NCBI RefSeq assembly: GCF_015751905.1
Contig: NZ_JADOUF010000001.1
Coordinates: forward strand, 8,245,501-8,309,500
DNA from: Longispora fulva
GTDB lineage: Bacteria > Actinomycetota > Actinomycetes > Mycobacteriales > Micromonosporaceae
Length of the DNA stretch: 64,000 nt
Direction of reading: 5' to 3'
Each line of letters begins with the position of its first letter. Within the stretch, counting starts at the first letter, position 1. Positions 1 through 8,377 of this stretch are shown here, piece after piece. Made by a program: the position numbers and the translations under genes. The notes under the pieces were generated by a model. It did no database searches and was not told the DNA's origin. It was given only the letters and a program-made list of their open reading frames with translations.

Positions 1-2
1 AC

Positions 3-1010
3 GCCGTCGCGGTGGCCGAGACCCTCGCGGGTCGGCCGACGGCATCGGAACACGCGCTCGTGCAGCTCAGCTCCGGGTCGACCGGCCCGTCGAAGGTGAT
101 CGGCCGCTCCGCTGTCGACCTGGTCGCCGAGCTCGAGCGGTACGCCGCGATCGACGGCATGCCCGCGCGCGGCGATCGGATCGTGGTGCTCAACTCGCTC
201 GCGCACACGTTCGGGCTGGTCGGGGCGCTGCTGCACGGCCTGCACGTCGGCGCCCGGGTGGTGGTCCCGGAGCGGACGACCGTGGACGGCATCCTCGACA
301 CCCTGGCCGCCGGGTCCGAGCCCACGACCCTGTTCTGCGTGCCGTTCCACCTCGAACTCCTGGCCCGGGTCGCCGCGCCGCCCGTCCTGCCGCTGGTCCG
401 GGCGATCACCGGTGGCGAGCTGATCCGGCCGGGCCTGGCCGAGGCGTTCACGTCCGCGTACGGCGTGCCGCTCGGCGAGTGCTACGGCATGACCGAGCTG
501 GGCGTGATCGCGATGGACACCGCCGGCACGCTGCGGCCCTCGGTCGGGCCGCCCGCGCCCGGGGTCGAGGTCCGGGTGGACGACGGGGAACTGCTGGTCC
601 GGGCACCGGCGAACCCCTACCTGGGACCGGCGGACCCGGAGCGGTGGTCCGCCGGCTGGCTGCGCACCCGCGACGCGGCGACCGTGGTGGACGGCCGGGT
701 GACCGTGCTCGGCCGGCTCGACTCGCAGGTGTCCGTCGGCGGCCTGAAGGTCGACCTGTCCGAGGTGGAGCACACCGTGGCAGCCCTGCCGGGCGTCACC
801 GAGGCAGTCGTCGTGCACGACCGGGGGATCGAGGCGTTCGTGGCCCTCGCCGAGGGGGTGCCGGCCGGAGACGTCGAACGCGACCTGGCGGCCCGGCTCG
901 CCCCGTTCAAGCGGCCCCGGCGGGTGCACGTGCTGGCGGCGTTGCCCCGGACCTCCAGCGGCAAGTGCAGCCGGGACCCGGCCGCGCTGCGGGCCGCGAC
1001 ACAGCGATGA
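3..1010 (+). CDS. Adenylate-forming enzyme (AMP-dependent ligase), 5' end missing
   Basis: The frame is open to the left edge, so the start lies outside the window; a GTG at 12 is only an internal codon. The visible ~335 residues begin just before the phosphate-binding A3 motif (SSGSTGPSK), so roughly the first 150 residues of a ~500-aa class I adenylating enzyme are absent. The A5-like segment (ECYGMTELG), the hinge region (VLGRLDSQVSVGGLKV) and the C-terminal lysine segment (LPRTSSGKCS) are all present, so it should be active. It would activate a carboxylic acid as the acyl-AMP and probably load one of the two carrier proteins encoded directly downstream. The substrate cannot be read from the sequence. 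It is followed after 38 bp by an acyl carrier protein gene and heads a compact operon. Confidence 0.85.
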   Translation, partial: AVAVAETLAGRPTASEHALVQLSSGSTGPSKVIGRSAVDLVAELERYAAIDGMPARGDRIVVLNSLAHTFGLVGALLHGLHVGARVVVPERTTVDGILDTLAAGSEPTTLFCVPFHLELLARVAAPPVLPLVRAITGGELIRPGLAEAFTSAYGVPLGECYGMTELGVIAMDTAGTLRPSVGPPAPGVEVRVDDGELLVRAPANPYLGPADPERWSAGWLRTRDAATVVDGRVTVLGRLDSQVSVGGLKVDLSEVEHTVAALPGVTEAVVVHDRGIEAFVALAEGVPAGDVERDLAARLAPFKRPRRVHVLAALPRTSSGKCSRDPAALRAATQR

Positions 1011-1048
1011 CCCGGCAACCCGGCCGGACAGAACCGAAGGAGTCACCG

Positions 1049-1321
1049 ATGATCGACGAACTGCGCGCGTTCTCGCTGAACGCGATGACGATGATGAACT
1101 ACGACGTCAGCGACGTCACCGACGACACCCCGCTCGGCCCGGCCGGCATCGACCTGGAGTCCCTGGGGATCGCGGAGCTCGGCCTGCGGCTCCAGGACCA
1201 GTACGGCGTGGTCCTCGCCGACGAGGAGCTGGAGAAGATGGCGTACCTGACCTTCGGCGACTTCCTCGCCGACGTCGCCGTCCGGGTCGAGCTGGCCCGC
1301 GCGGGCGGTCAGGCGGCGTGA
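1049..1321 (+). CDS. Acyl carrier protein
   Basis: A 90-residue acidic protein. The segment GIDLESLGIAEL matches the phosphopantetheine attachment helix of acyl carrier proteins, with Ser38 as the likely modified serine. The ATG at 1049 is preceded by a good ribosome site (GAAGGAG, about 7 bp upstream), which rules out the longer frame-open extension that overlaps the upstream ligase gene. It lies between a ligase gene and a second carrier protein gene. By family knowledge it holds the growing or priming acyl chain as a thioester for the ketosynthases of this operon. Confidence 0.85.
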   Translation: MIDELRAFSLNAMTMMNYDVSDVTDDTPLGPAGIDLESLGIAELGLRLQDQYGVVLADEELEKMAYLTFGDFLADVAVRVELARAGGQAA

Positions 1322-1560
1322 TGCTCGACCGCGACGCCGTCCTGGCCATGCTCGCCAGCTACGGGGAACGCCCCCTCGACACCGTGGACGACCGGATCGA
1401 CTCCCTCGACCTGGCGTGGCTGCTGTACGAGATCGAGCGGCGGTTCGCCGTCCCGGTCCGGCTCGGCGACGCCGACCTGGCCAGGATCGCGACCGTGGAC
1501 GACGCGGTGACGGTCCTCGGCCCGGTGGTCGGCGGGGCGGCGGCGGTGACCGGTGGTTGA
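1321..1560 (+). CDS. Second, short acyl carrier protein
   Basis: A 79-residue protein whose ATG overlaps the stop of the first carrier protein by one base (TGATG); a GTG at 1318 is an alternative. The segment RIDSLDLAWLLYEIE is a standard carrier-protein attachment site with Ser28. At 79 residues it is about normal for a discrete ACP. Two adjacent but dissimilar carrier proteins suggest separate duties, for example one for a ligase-activated starter and one for chain extension. That division is inference. Translational coupling to both neighbours is clear. Confidence 0.8.
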   Translation: MLDRDAVLAMLASYGERPLDTVDDRIDSLDLAWLLYEIERRFAVPVRLGDADLARIATVDDAVTVLGPVVGGAAAVTGG

Positions 1561-2788
1561 CGACACCCCCGGCGGGACGGCCGCGCGGGCCGCCGGGCAG
1601 GGGGACCGGGCGGCGGCATCGGGCCTCGCGCACCTCGAGCGCCGTGTCCTCGGCCCGGGCGGCCGGCTGGCCACGACGGGGGCGGCCGGCCGCCAGGGGA
1701 CCCGGACCGTCGGGATCACCGGGCTCGCCGTCGCCTCCGCCTTCGGGCGGGGGATGACGGCCCTCGCCGACGGCGTGTTCGCCGGGGTGCCGGCGTTCGC
1801 ACCGGTCACCCGGTTCGGCGTGGACAAGTACCGGATCGGGGTCGCCGCCCAGCTGCCGGGGGCCGGCCCGCTGCTCGACGAGCTGGTCGCGGTCATCGAC
1901 GACGCGTGCGCGGAGGCTGGCGTTGACCGGGCCGGCACCCCGTTGCTCGTCGGCCTGCACCGCGAACCCGGCCTGGCCCGGTTGCCCCGCTGGGGGCGAC
2001 AGCCGGCCGACAGTTCCGCTGGCCTGGCCGCGGCGCTCGCGGAGACGTGCGGGCTGGCGGGGGCGCCGCGGGCGTACACGACGGCGTGCGTGTCCGCGAG
2101 CACCGCGCTGATCGACGCCGCGGCGATGCTGCGGACCGGGCGGGCCGACCGGGTCGTGGTGGCCGCGGGTTCGCTGGTCACCGAGGACGACTTCGCGATG
2201 TTCGACGCCGGCCGCGCGCTCGCCGCCGACGGGGTCGTCCGGCCGTTCAGCGCCGGACGCAAGGGGCTGCTCCTCGGCGACGGGGTCGCTGCGGTCGTCC
2301 TGGAGGCGGACCACGAGAGTCCACTGGCGACACTCGTCGGCTGGGGCCGGGCCGGGGACGGCTACCACGTCTGCCAGCCGCACCCCGACGGCACCGGCAT
2401 GGCCCGCGCCATCACGACGGCGCTGCACCGGGCGGGACTCGCCCCGGCGGAGGTGGGGTACGTGAACGCGCACGGCACCGGTACCCCCCACAACGACGCG
2501 GCCGAGGCGGCGGCGCTGCACCGGGCCCTCGGCCCGGACGTGGCACGGATCCCGGTCAGTTCCACCAAGGCGCTGCACGGGCACGTGCTGGAGGCCTCCG
2601 GGCTGCTCGAACTCGCCGTCACCGTCGCGGCCCTGCGCGCCGGCCGGCTGCCGGTCAACACCGGCCACCTCGGCCCGGACTGCGACCTCGACCTGGTCCT
2701 GACCCCGCGCGCGACCGACGCCCGGTACGCCCTGAGCCTCAACGCCGCGTTCGGCGGCGCCAACACCGCCCTGGTGGTGCGGGTATGA
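1553..2788 (+). CDS. Beta-ketoacyl-ACP synthase (FabF-like, active)
   Basis: A 411-residue FabF/KAS II-type condensing enzyme. The Cys-His-His triad is complete: Cys179 in TTACVSAS, His307 in VNAHGTGTP and His344 in STKALHGH, with the conserved Lys339. The core fold starts near residue 52 (TVGITGLAV). The ~50 residues before it look unlike the family and may reflect a start further inside, but the GTG at 1553 is translationally coupled to the preceding ACP gene. The stop overlaps the next gene as ATGA. The next gene encodes a short ketosynthase-like protein, so the two may form a KS/CLF-like heterodimer (inference). Confidence 0.85.
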   Translation: MVDDTPGGTAARAAGQGDRAAASGLAHLERRVLGPGGRLATTGAAGRQGTRTVGITGLAVASAFGRGMTALADGVFAGVPAFAPVTRFGVDKYRIGVAAQLPGAGPLLDELVAVIDDACAEAGVDRAGTPLLVGLHREPGLARLPRWGRQPADSSAGLAAALAETCGLAGAPRAYTTACVSASTALIDAAAMLRTGRADRVVVAAGSLVTEDDFAMFDAGRALAADGVVRPFSAGRKGLLLGDGVAAVVLEADHESPLATLVGWGRAGDGYHVCQPHPDGTGMARAITTALHRAGLAPAEVGYVNAHGTGTPHNDAAEAAALHRALGPDVARIPVSSTKALHGHVLEASGLLELAVTVAALRAGRLPVNTGHLGPDCDLDLVLTPRATDARYALSLNAAFGGANTALVVRV

Positions 2789-3285
2789 AGGTGCTCGCCC
2801 GCGCGGAGTGGCCCGGCGCCGGCGAACCCCCGGCGCTGGCCCGGTTCGTCGTGTCCTCGTTCAGCCCGCTGGTCGCGGAGGCCGCCCGGCTGTGCCTGAC
2901 CGACCACTTCGGACAGGCGCCCGTCCCGCCGGACGTCGGCGAGCGCACCGCCATCGTCCTGGTCAGCGCCGCCGGCGACGTCGTCAGCGGCCGGGAGGTC
3001 GCGGACCTCGTCGACTCCGGCGGCAACGTGTCGCCGCTGCTGTTCTTCCAGTCCGTCCCCAACGCCGTCCTCGGGCACGTCGCGACCCGCTGGGGCCTGA
3101 CCGGGCCGGTGGTGTGCACCAGCCCCGCCGGCGATCCGACGGCCGACGCGATGGACCTGGTGGACCTGATGTTCGCCGCCGACGACGCGGACCTGGCCCT
3201 CGTCCTGCTGGTGGAACAGTCCACCGTCGCCGGGGCGCCGGACCGGGCCGCCGCCCTGCTCGTCGCCCCTGGAGGCCACCCGTGA
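2785..3285 (+). CDS. Short ketosynthase-like (chain-length-factor-type) protein
   Basis: A 166-residue protein far shorter than a ketosynthase. The segment around LLFFQSVPNAVLGHVATRWG followed by TGPVVC resembles the N-terminal half of the beta-ketoacyl synthase fold found in small stand-alone proteins of aryl-polyene-type and related pathways (PF13723-like). No HGTGT or GHxxGA histidine motif is present, so it cannot condense on its own. It is coupled to the full KS by a 4-bp ATGA overlap. This suggests a partner or chain-length role, but that is inference and the family assignment needs a profile search. Confidence 0.6.
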   Translation: MKVLARAEWPGAGEPPALARFVVSSFSPLVAEAARLCLTDHFGQAPVPPDVGERTAIVLVSAAGDVVSGREVADLVDSGGNVSPLLFFQSVPNAVLGHVATRWGLTGPVVCTSPAGDPTADAMDLVDLMFAADDADLALVLLVEQSTVAGAPDRAAALLVAPGGHP

Positions 3286-4985
3286 CCAGCATCCGCGCCC
3301 GGCTCGCCGGGGACCCCGACCTGGGGGCCGGAAACACCCTCGAGACCCTCATCCGGTACGGCGTGCGCCCCGACGAGCCGACCATCGCCTTCGACACCGA
3401 CGTCGACGGGTACCCGGCCGGGCGCCTGCTCACCCTCGGCGAACTGGACCGCGCGGTCGCCGCCCGGGCCCACTGGCTGCACGAGGCCGGCGTCAGGCCC
3501 CGCGATCCCGTGGCCGTCATCGCGGCCACGGCGGCGGACAACGTGCTCACCTTCCTGGCGCTGGCCCGGCTCGGCGCGATCGCCGCGCTGGTCAACGCCC
3601 GCCTCACGCCGGAGGTGGCGGCCGGATACATCGACCGGCTCGGGGCCACGGCGCTGCTCGGCCCACGTTCCCTGCTGGGTCACACGCCCGCTCCGCGCGG
3701 CGGCCACGGGTCGTCCGCTCCGCGCGGCGGCGGGGAACAGGGAGTGCGGTGGCTCGGGGAGAACGCGCCCGCCGGCGATCCGGACCAGGCACCGTCGCAC
3801 TACCGGCACCACGGCTCCGACCCGGTCGCCATCACGCACTCCTCCGGGACCACCGGCGTGCCCAAGGCCGTCACCGGCACCCACGACAGCCTGTTCGCCG
3901 CCATCCGGCACCGGCTGACGGCGCCCAGGGCCCAGGGCCTCGACCGCTGGCTGAGTGCCCTGCCCGCCGCGCACAACTCCACCCTGACGATCCTCAACCT
4001 CGCCCTGTGCAACCGCACGGAACTCCTCGCACTGTCTACTCAGGATGGTATGGCCGCCCTGACGGCGATCGAGGAGTTCCGGCCCGGCACGGTGCTCGGA
4101 TTCGCCGGCACCTGGTCGCAACTCGCCGGCGTCGACCTCGCCACCAGGGACCTCGACTCCGTCCGGGTGTGGTGGAACACCGGGGACAGCGCGCACGAGG
4201 CGCACATCCGGCACCTGACCGCCACCGGCCGGCACCAGGTGCCCGGCGTCGACGGCCCGACCTGGCGGTCGGGTTCGGTGTTCGTGGACAACCTCGGCTC
4301 CTCCGAACTCGGCCACTCCGTCTTCTCGATCACCCACCGCCCCGACACGTCCCGCTACGGCCGGTGCGTGGGCCGCCCGGACCCGTACGCCGAGGCGGCG
4401 GTCCTGGACCCGACCGGCACGCCGGTGCCCGACGGCGAACCCGGCATGCTCGCCGTGCGCACCCCGTCGATGTCCCCGGGCTACTGGAACGACTCCGCGG
4501 CCACGTACCGCTCCCGGGTCGGCGGCTGGCTGCTGACCGGCGACGTCGTGTACCGCGACCCCGACGGCTGGTACTACCACCTCGACCGGGTCCCCGACGC
4601 GATCACCCTCGCCGACGGCACCCGGGTCTACACGGTCCTCACCGAGGAACGGATCCTCGCCGGCTGCCCGGAGGTGACCGACTGCACGGTGGCCCCGACC
4701 CCGGACGCCGGCATCCAGATCCTCGTCCACCTCACCGCGAATCCGGGCCGGGCCGGGACGCCCGGCCAGACGCTCCCCGTCGAGGCCGGCAGTGACCTGC
4801 TGGAGGTCGTGCGGGCCGTGCTCGATCCGGTCGTGGCCGCGGCCGTGCGGCGGGTCGTCGTGGCCGCCGCCGGACAGATCCCCCTCGGAGCCACCGGCAA
4901 GGTCCGCAAGATCGCCCTACGCACCGGCGACGCCCCGGACGCCGCCGCGCGCGTGGTGCTCACGAGCCCGGGGGAGTTGTCGTGA
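3282..4985 (+). CDS. Class I adenylate-forming enzyme (acyl-CoA/acyl-ACP ligase)
   Basis: A 567-residue AMP-binding enzyme. The A3 motif is AITHSSGTTGVPKAV, the tail holds the hinge-type segment WLLTGDVVYRDPDGWYY, and the C-terminal catalytic lysine lies in IPLGATGKVRK. The GTG start overlaps the preceding stop (GTGA), and its own stop overlaps the next GTG start the same way. The segment between A2 and A3 (around residues 125-165) is unusually rich in Gly/Arg/His. It is a second activating enzyme in the same operon, distinct from the truncated one at the left edge. The substrate is unknown. Confidence 0.85.
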   Translation: MTSIRARLAGDPDLGAGNTLETLIRYGVRPDEPTIAFDTDVDGYPAGRLLTLGELDRAVAARAHWLHEAGVRPRDPVAVIAATAADNVLTFLALARLGAIAALVNARLTPEVAAGYIDRLGATALLGPRSLLGHTPAPRGGHGSSAPRGGGEQGVRWLGENAPAGDPDQAPSHYRHHGSDPVAITHSSGTTGVPKAVTGTHDSLFAAIRHRLTAPRAQGLDRWLSALPAAHNSTLTILNLALCNRTELLALSTQDGMAALTAIEEFRPGTVLGFAGTWSQLAGVDLATRDLDSVRVWWNTGDSAHEAHIRHLTATGRHQVPGVDGPTWRSGSVFVDNLGSSELGHSVFSITHRPDTSRYGRCVGRPDPYAEAAVLDPTGTPVPDGEPGMLAVRTPSMSPGYWNDSAATYRSRVGGWLLTGDVVYRDPDGWYYHLDRVPDAITLADGTRVYTVLTEERILAGCPEVTDCTVAPTPDAGIQILVHLTANPGRAGTPGQTLPVEAGSDLLEVVRAVLDPVVAAAVRRVVVAAAGQIPLGATGKVRKIALRTGDAPDAAARVVLTSPGELS

Positions 4986-6235
4986 ACCGGTCCGCCACGG
5001 TCACCGGGATCGGACTGGTCACCCCGCTCGGTACCACGGTCGAGGGGTTCTGGAAGGGTCTGTGCGCCGGCCCGTCCGGGCTCGGCCCGCCCGACGGCCG
5101 CGGCGGCCCCCTGCTGGAGGTCGCCGGCCTGGCCCCGGCCGTCGAACCGCTCGACCTGCTGCCGCCCAAGGGCGCGGTCTCCGTCGACCGGTTCGTCCTG
5201 CTGGCCGTCGCCGCCGCCGACGCGGCGCTCGCCGACGCCGGCATCGTCGTCGGCCGCGACGTCGCCCCCGACCGGGTCGCCGTGCTCGTGTCCAGCGCCG
5301 GCGGCGGCATGGCCACCTATGAGGCACAGGTCCTCGGCTTCGCGGCGCGCGGCCGGGTGGCCGTGAGCCCGTACCTGTTGCCGGGCATGATGATGAACCA
5401 GGCCGCCGCGCGGATCGCCATCCGGTTCGGCGTCGGCGGTCCCAGCACCGCCATCTCCTCCGCCTGCGCCGGCGGCGGGCAGGCCGTGGGCGAGGCGCTC
5501 CGCCTGCTCCGGGCCGGCGAGGCGGACGTGGTGCTCTGCGGCGGCACGGAGGCCCCGTTCGCGGCGACCACCGTCGCCGGGTTCGCCAACGCCGGCACCC
5601 TCGCGCACGGCTGGGCCGACCCGGCGGCCGCGAGCCGGCCGTTCGACGCCCGCCGCAACGGGCTCGTCCTCAGCGAGGGCGCGGGCATGCTCGTCCTGGA
5701 ACGCGCGGCGCACGCCGACTCCCGCCGGGCGGCCGGCTACGCCGACGTCCTCGGCTGGGGAGCCACCACCGACGCGCACCACCCGACGATGCCCCGCCCG
5801 GACGGCGCGGGCGCCGCGGCGTGCATGCGCCGGGCCCTTGCCGACGCCGGACTGCCGCCCGAAGCCGTCGGCTACCTCAACGCGCACGCGACCGGTACCC
5901 GACTCGGGGACCTCGCCGAGGCCCGCGCCGTCCGCGAGGTGTTCGGCGCCGCCGGCCCGGCGGTCAGCTCGACCAAGGGCGTCACCGGCCACCTGCTCGG
6001 CGCGGCCGGCGCCGTCGAGGCCGCGGCCACGGCCCTGGCCCTGGGCAGGGGGCTCCTGCCGCCCACCCGCAACCTCGACGACCCCGACCCGGGATGCGCC
6101 CTCGACCACGTCCTGGACGTGCCGAGGGCCGCGGAGGTCGCGGTGGCCATGTCCAACTCGTTCGCGTTCGGCGGACACAACGTGAGCCTGGTCCTGGGGC
6201 TGCCCGGGACCCGGGAGGGGCGCCATGCGCACTGA
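4982..6235 (+). CDS. Beta-ketoacyl-ACP synthase II-type enzyme
   Basis: A 417-residue FabF-like condensing enzyme. The N-terminus (ATVTGIGLVTPLGTT) matches KAS II closely. Cys162 in SSACAGGG, His302 in NAHATGTR and His337 in TGHLLGAAG form a complete active site, and Lys332 is conserved. It is unlike the first ketosynthase of the operon in sequence and in having no N-terminal extension, so the two condensing enzymes probably take different substrates or chain stages. It is coupled upstream by a GTGA overlap and overlaps the next gene by 11 bp. Confidence 0.87.
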   Translation: MNRSATVTGIGLVTPLGTTVEGFWKGLCAGPSGLGPPDGRGGPLLEVAGLAPAVEPLDLLPPKGAVSVDRFVLLAVAAADAALADAGIVVGRDVAPDRVAVLVSSAGGGMATYEAQVLGFAARGRVAVSPYLLPGMMMNQAAARIAIRFGVGGPSTAISSACAGGGQAVGEALRLLRAGEADVVLCGGTEAPFAATTVAGFANAGTLAHGWADPAAASRPFDARRNGLVLSEGAGMLVLERAAHADSRRAAGYADVLGWGATTDAHHPTMPRPDGAGAAACMRRALADAGLPPEAVGYLNAHATGTRLGDLAEARAVREVFGAAGPAVSSTKGVTGHLLGAAGAVEAAATALALGRGLLPPTRNLDDPDPGCALDHVLDVPRAAEVAVAMSNSFAFGGHNVSLVLGLPGTREGRHAH

Positions 6236-6788
6236 CGACATTCCCTACCAGCAGTTCTGGTGGCTGCACGACGCGCGCTGGTACCAGGGCGTCGCCCGCA
6301 GGTACGGCCAGCAGGCCGCCAACGAGATCAACGCCGAGGCGCTGCGGTTCGTGTCCCGGCGGGTCGCGGCGTGGTGCGCCCGCCGGTACGGGATCGCGCT
6401 CACCGACCAGTCGATGGCACAGTTCCTGACGGAGTTCGCGCGGATCCCGCAGACCATGTGGGCCGACGGTGCGATCACGGTCGAGGAGATCCCGCGCGGC
6501 GAGAACGCCTGGGAGTCCGTGCTCACCAACAGCTTCGTGCTCAGGATGCTGCGCGCGGCACGCTCCCTCGACGGGTACGAGTGCCCCTGCCTCGAGATGC
6601 GCGCCGGCTGGTGGGAGGCCCTGGGCCTGACGGTCCGCGACAGGGTCGTCGACTGCGCCCGCACGGGCGGCGACGCGTGCCGCTTCCACGCGGAGGTCGA
6701 CCGTCCCGGCACCGCGACGGGCGGCGACGCGGGTCGCCTCCACCCGCCCGGCACCGCGACAGCACCGGCGGAGGTGACACATGCCTGA
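6225..6788 (+). CDS. DUF6125 / V4R-like small-molecule-binding protein
   Basis: A 187-residue soluble protein. The opening (QQFWWLHDARWYQGVARRYG followed by AANEINAEAL) and the cysteine-bearing middle (YECPCLEMRAGWWEALGL, then CARTGGDACRFH) resemble DUF6125 and the related ATC-hydrolase/4-vinyl-reductase-like families, which have a conserved C-P-C and a final Cys-Arg-Phe. The biochemical role of these families is poorly defined. Cysteines in conserved context could bind metal or substrate (inference). The last ~30 residues are a low-complexity repeat (GTATGGDAGR, GTATAPAE). The ATG at 6225 is coupled to the ketosynthase before it. Confidence 0.55.
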   Translation: MRTDDIPYQQFWWLHDARWYQGVARRYGQQAANEINAEALRFVSRRVAAWCARRYGIALTDQSMAQFLTEFARIPQTMWADGAITVEEIPRGENAWESVLTNSFVLRMLRAARSLDGYECPCLEMRAGWWEALGLTVRDRVVDCARTGGDACRFHAEVDRPGTATGGDAGRLHPPGTATAPAEVTHA

Positions 6789-7383
6789 ACGGGGAACCAC
6801 AGTGGACCTGTGGGTTGACCCGGTGTGCCCGTGGGCGTGGCGGGCCGCGCGGTGGCTGCTGGAGGTGGAACGGGTGCGGGACGTGACCGTGCGGTTCCGG
6901 GTGATGAGCCTGTCCGTGCTCAACCAGGGCCGCGTCGACCTCGACGCCCGGTACCGGCTGCTGCTCAACCGGGGGTGGGGCCCCGCGAGGGTCTGCGCCG
7001 TGGCCGAGGGGAAGGGCGCGCTGCGGCCGTTGTACCTGGCCATGGCCGAGCGGATCCACGAAGCCCGCGCCGGCCTCGGCGAACCGATGCTCCGCGCGTC
7101 CCTCGCCACGGCCGGCCTGCCGGAGGACTGGGCGGCGCACGCCGCCGACGACACGCTCGACACGGCGCTGCGCACCAGCCACGAGGAGGTCACGGGACTG
7201 GTGGGCGGGGAACTCGGTACCCCCGTGGTCCGGGTTTCGGGGTTGCCGGCCTTCTTCGGGCCGGTCGTGTCACCCGCCCCCACCGGCGAGGACGCCGGGC
7301 GACTCTGGGACGGCACCCTGCTCGTGGCGGGCACGCCGGGATTCTTCGAGATGAAACGATCACGTGAGGTGGGTACCCGATGA
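6781..7383 (+). CDS. DsbA/FrnE-family thioredoxin-fold protein
   Basis: A 200-residue protein of the DsbA-like fold related to actinobacterial mycothiol-dependent nitroreductase/disulfide oxidoreductases (Rv2466c type). The N-terminal WVDPVCPWAW carries the active-site segment, with Cys16 present but the second Cys of CxxC replaced by Ala19 (CPWA). The cis-Pro region is visible as LGTPVVRV. With one cysteine it cannot form an internal disulfide and would need a thiol cofactor such as mycothiol, or act as an isomerase or transferase (inference). No signal peptide is seen, so it should be cytosolic. It overlaps its neighbours by 8 and 4 bp. Confidence 0.75.
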   Translation: MPERGTTVDLWVDPVCPWAWRAARWLLEVERVRDVTVRFRVMSLSVLNQGRVDLDARYRLLLNRGWGPARVCAVAEGKGALRPLYLAMAERIHEARAGLGEPMLRASLATAGLPEDWAAHAADDTLDTALRTSHEEVTGLVGGELGTPVVRVSGLPAFFGPVVSPAPTGEDAGRLWDGTLLVAGTPGFFEMKRSREVGTR

Positions 7384-8183
7384 CACGCTCCTACGCCCTG
7401 GGCCACGCCGACGAGGAACTCGCCCGCCTCGAACACCAGGCGGCGATGCTCGCCCCGGCCACCGGCCTGATCCTCCGCCAGGCCGGCATCGCCCCCGGCA
7501 TGCGCGTCCTCGACCTCGGCACCGGGACCGGCGACGTCGCCCGCCTGGTGGCCGACCTGGTCGGCCCGACCGGCGCCGTCGTCGGCCTCGACCGGTCCCC
7601 GGACGCGCTCGTCGCGGCGGAACGACTCAGCGCGGACGTCCCCAACATATCCTTTGTGGAGGGTGACGTGGCGATGTGGCGGGACGGCGAGTTCGACGCC
7701 GTCGTCGGCCGGCTGGTGCTCGTGCACACCACCGACCCGACCGCCGTGCTGCGCCACCACGCCGGCGCACTGCGGCCCGGCGGGGTGGCGGTGGCCATGG
7801 AGTTCGACATGACCGGGGCGCGCACCGTGCCGCCCACGCCCGTCGCGGCGCAGGCCCGGGACTGGATCTGCGGGGCCATCGAGCGGGCCGGGATGGATCC
7901 CGGGTTGGGGGCGCGGCTGGGCGCGGTGTTCGGTGGTGCGGGGCTGGGGGAGCCGACGATGGTGGGGGTGCAGGGATACCACCCGGCGGGGGACGTGAAC
8001 GGGCCGTTGGTGCTGGCGGGGGTGTTGCGGGCGATGCTGCCCTTGGTGGTGGCCACCGGGACGGCCACGGCGGAGCAGGTGGACGTGGGGACGGTGCGGG
8101 AGCGGGTGGAGCGGGAGTTGGCGGAGGCCGGGGCGGTGTTCGTGCCGCCGACGCTGGTGGGAGCCTGGGCCCGACGGCGGTGA
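7380..8183 (+). CDS. Class I SAM-dependent methyltransferase
   Basis: A 267-residue methyltransferase. The glycine-rich SAM loop is MRVLDLGTGTGDVARL near residue 40, followed by the acidic residue of motif II (VVGLDRSP) and motif III/post regions (FVEGDVAMWR, FDAVVGRLVLVH, LRPGGVAVAMEF). The sequence is of the UbiE/Methyltransf_11-25 type, acting on O, N or C of small molecules. It ends the continuous overlapping run of genes that starts at the left edge. The substrate is not predictable; a type II polyketide product of the operon is the natural guess. Confidence 0.85.
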   Translation: MTRSYALGHADEELARLEHQAAMLAPATGLILRQAGIAPGMRVLDLGTGTGDVARLVADLVGPTGAVVGLDRSPDALVAAERLSADVPNISFVEGDVAMWRDGEFDAVVGRLVLVHTTDPTAVLRHHAGALRPGGVAVAMEFDMTGARTVPPTPVAAQARDWICGAIERAGMDPGLGARLGAVFGGAGLGEPTMVGVQGYHPAGDVNGPLVLAGVLRAMLPLVVATGTATAEQVDVGTVRERVERELAEAGAVFVPPTLVGAWARRR

Positions 8184-8377
8184 GCGCGCTGGGTGTGTCT
8201 GGCGGACGGCCGCTGGAGTCGTGGATCCCGACGGGAGCGTGGCTGGGGCTGGAATGCCACGGGCCCGCCGGCCAGCTGCCAGGAAGAGCAGGCTGGTGTT
8301 GTGCGACGTGACGGCGCGTACCCTCCAAAAAGGTCTTGATCTGCTGGGGGTCGACGCGCCGGAACGGATGTGGACGG

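Noticed and set aside
3-8183. Left operon considered as part of the ansamycin cluster
   Set aside because: It lacks the shared promoter motif and is separated by about 13 kb of RNA-repair, secretion and c-di-GMP genes.
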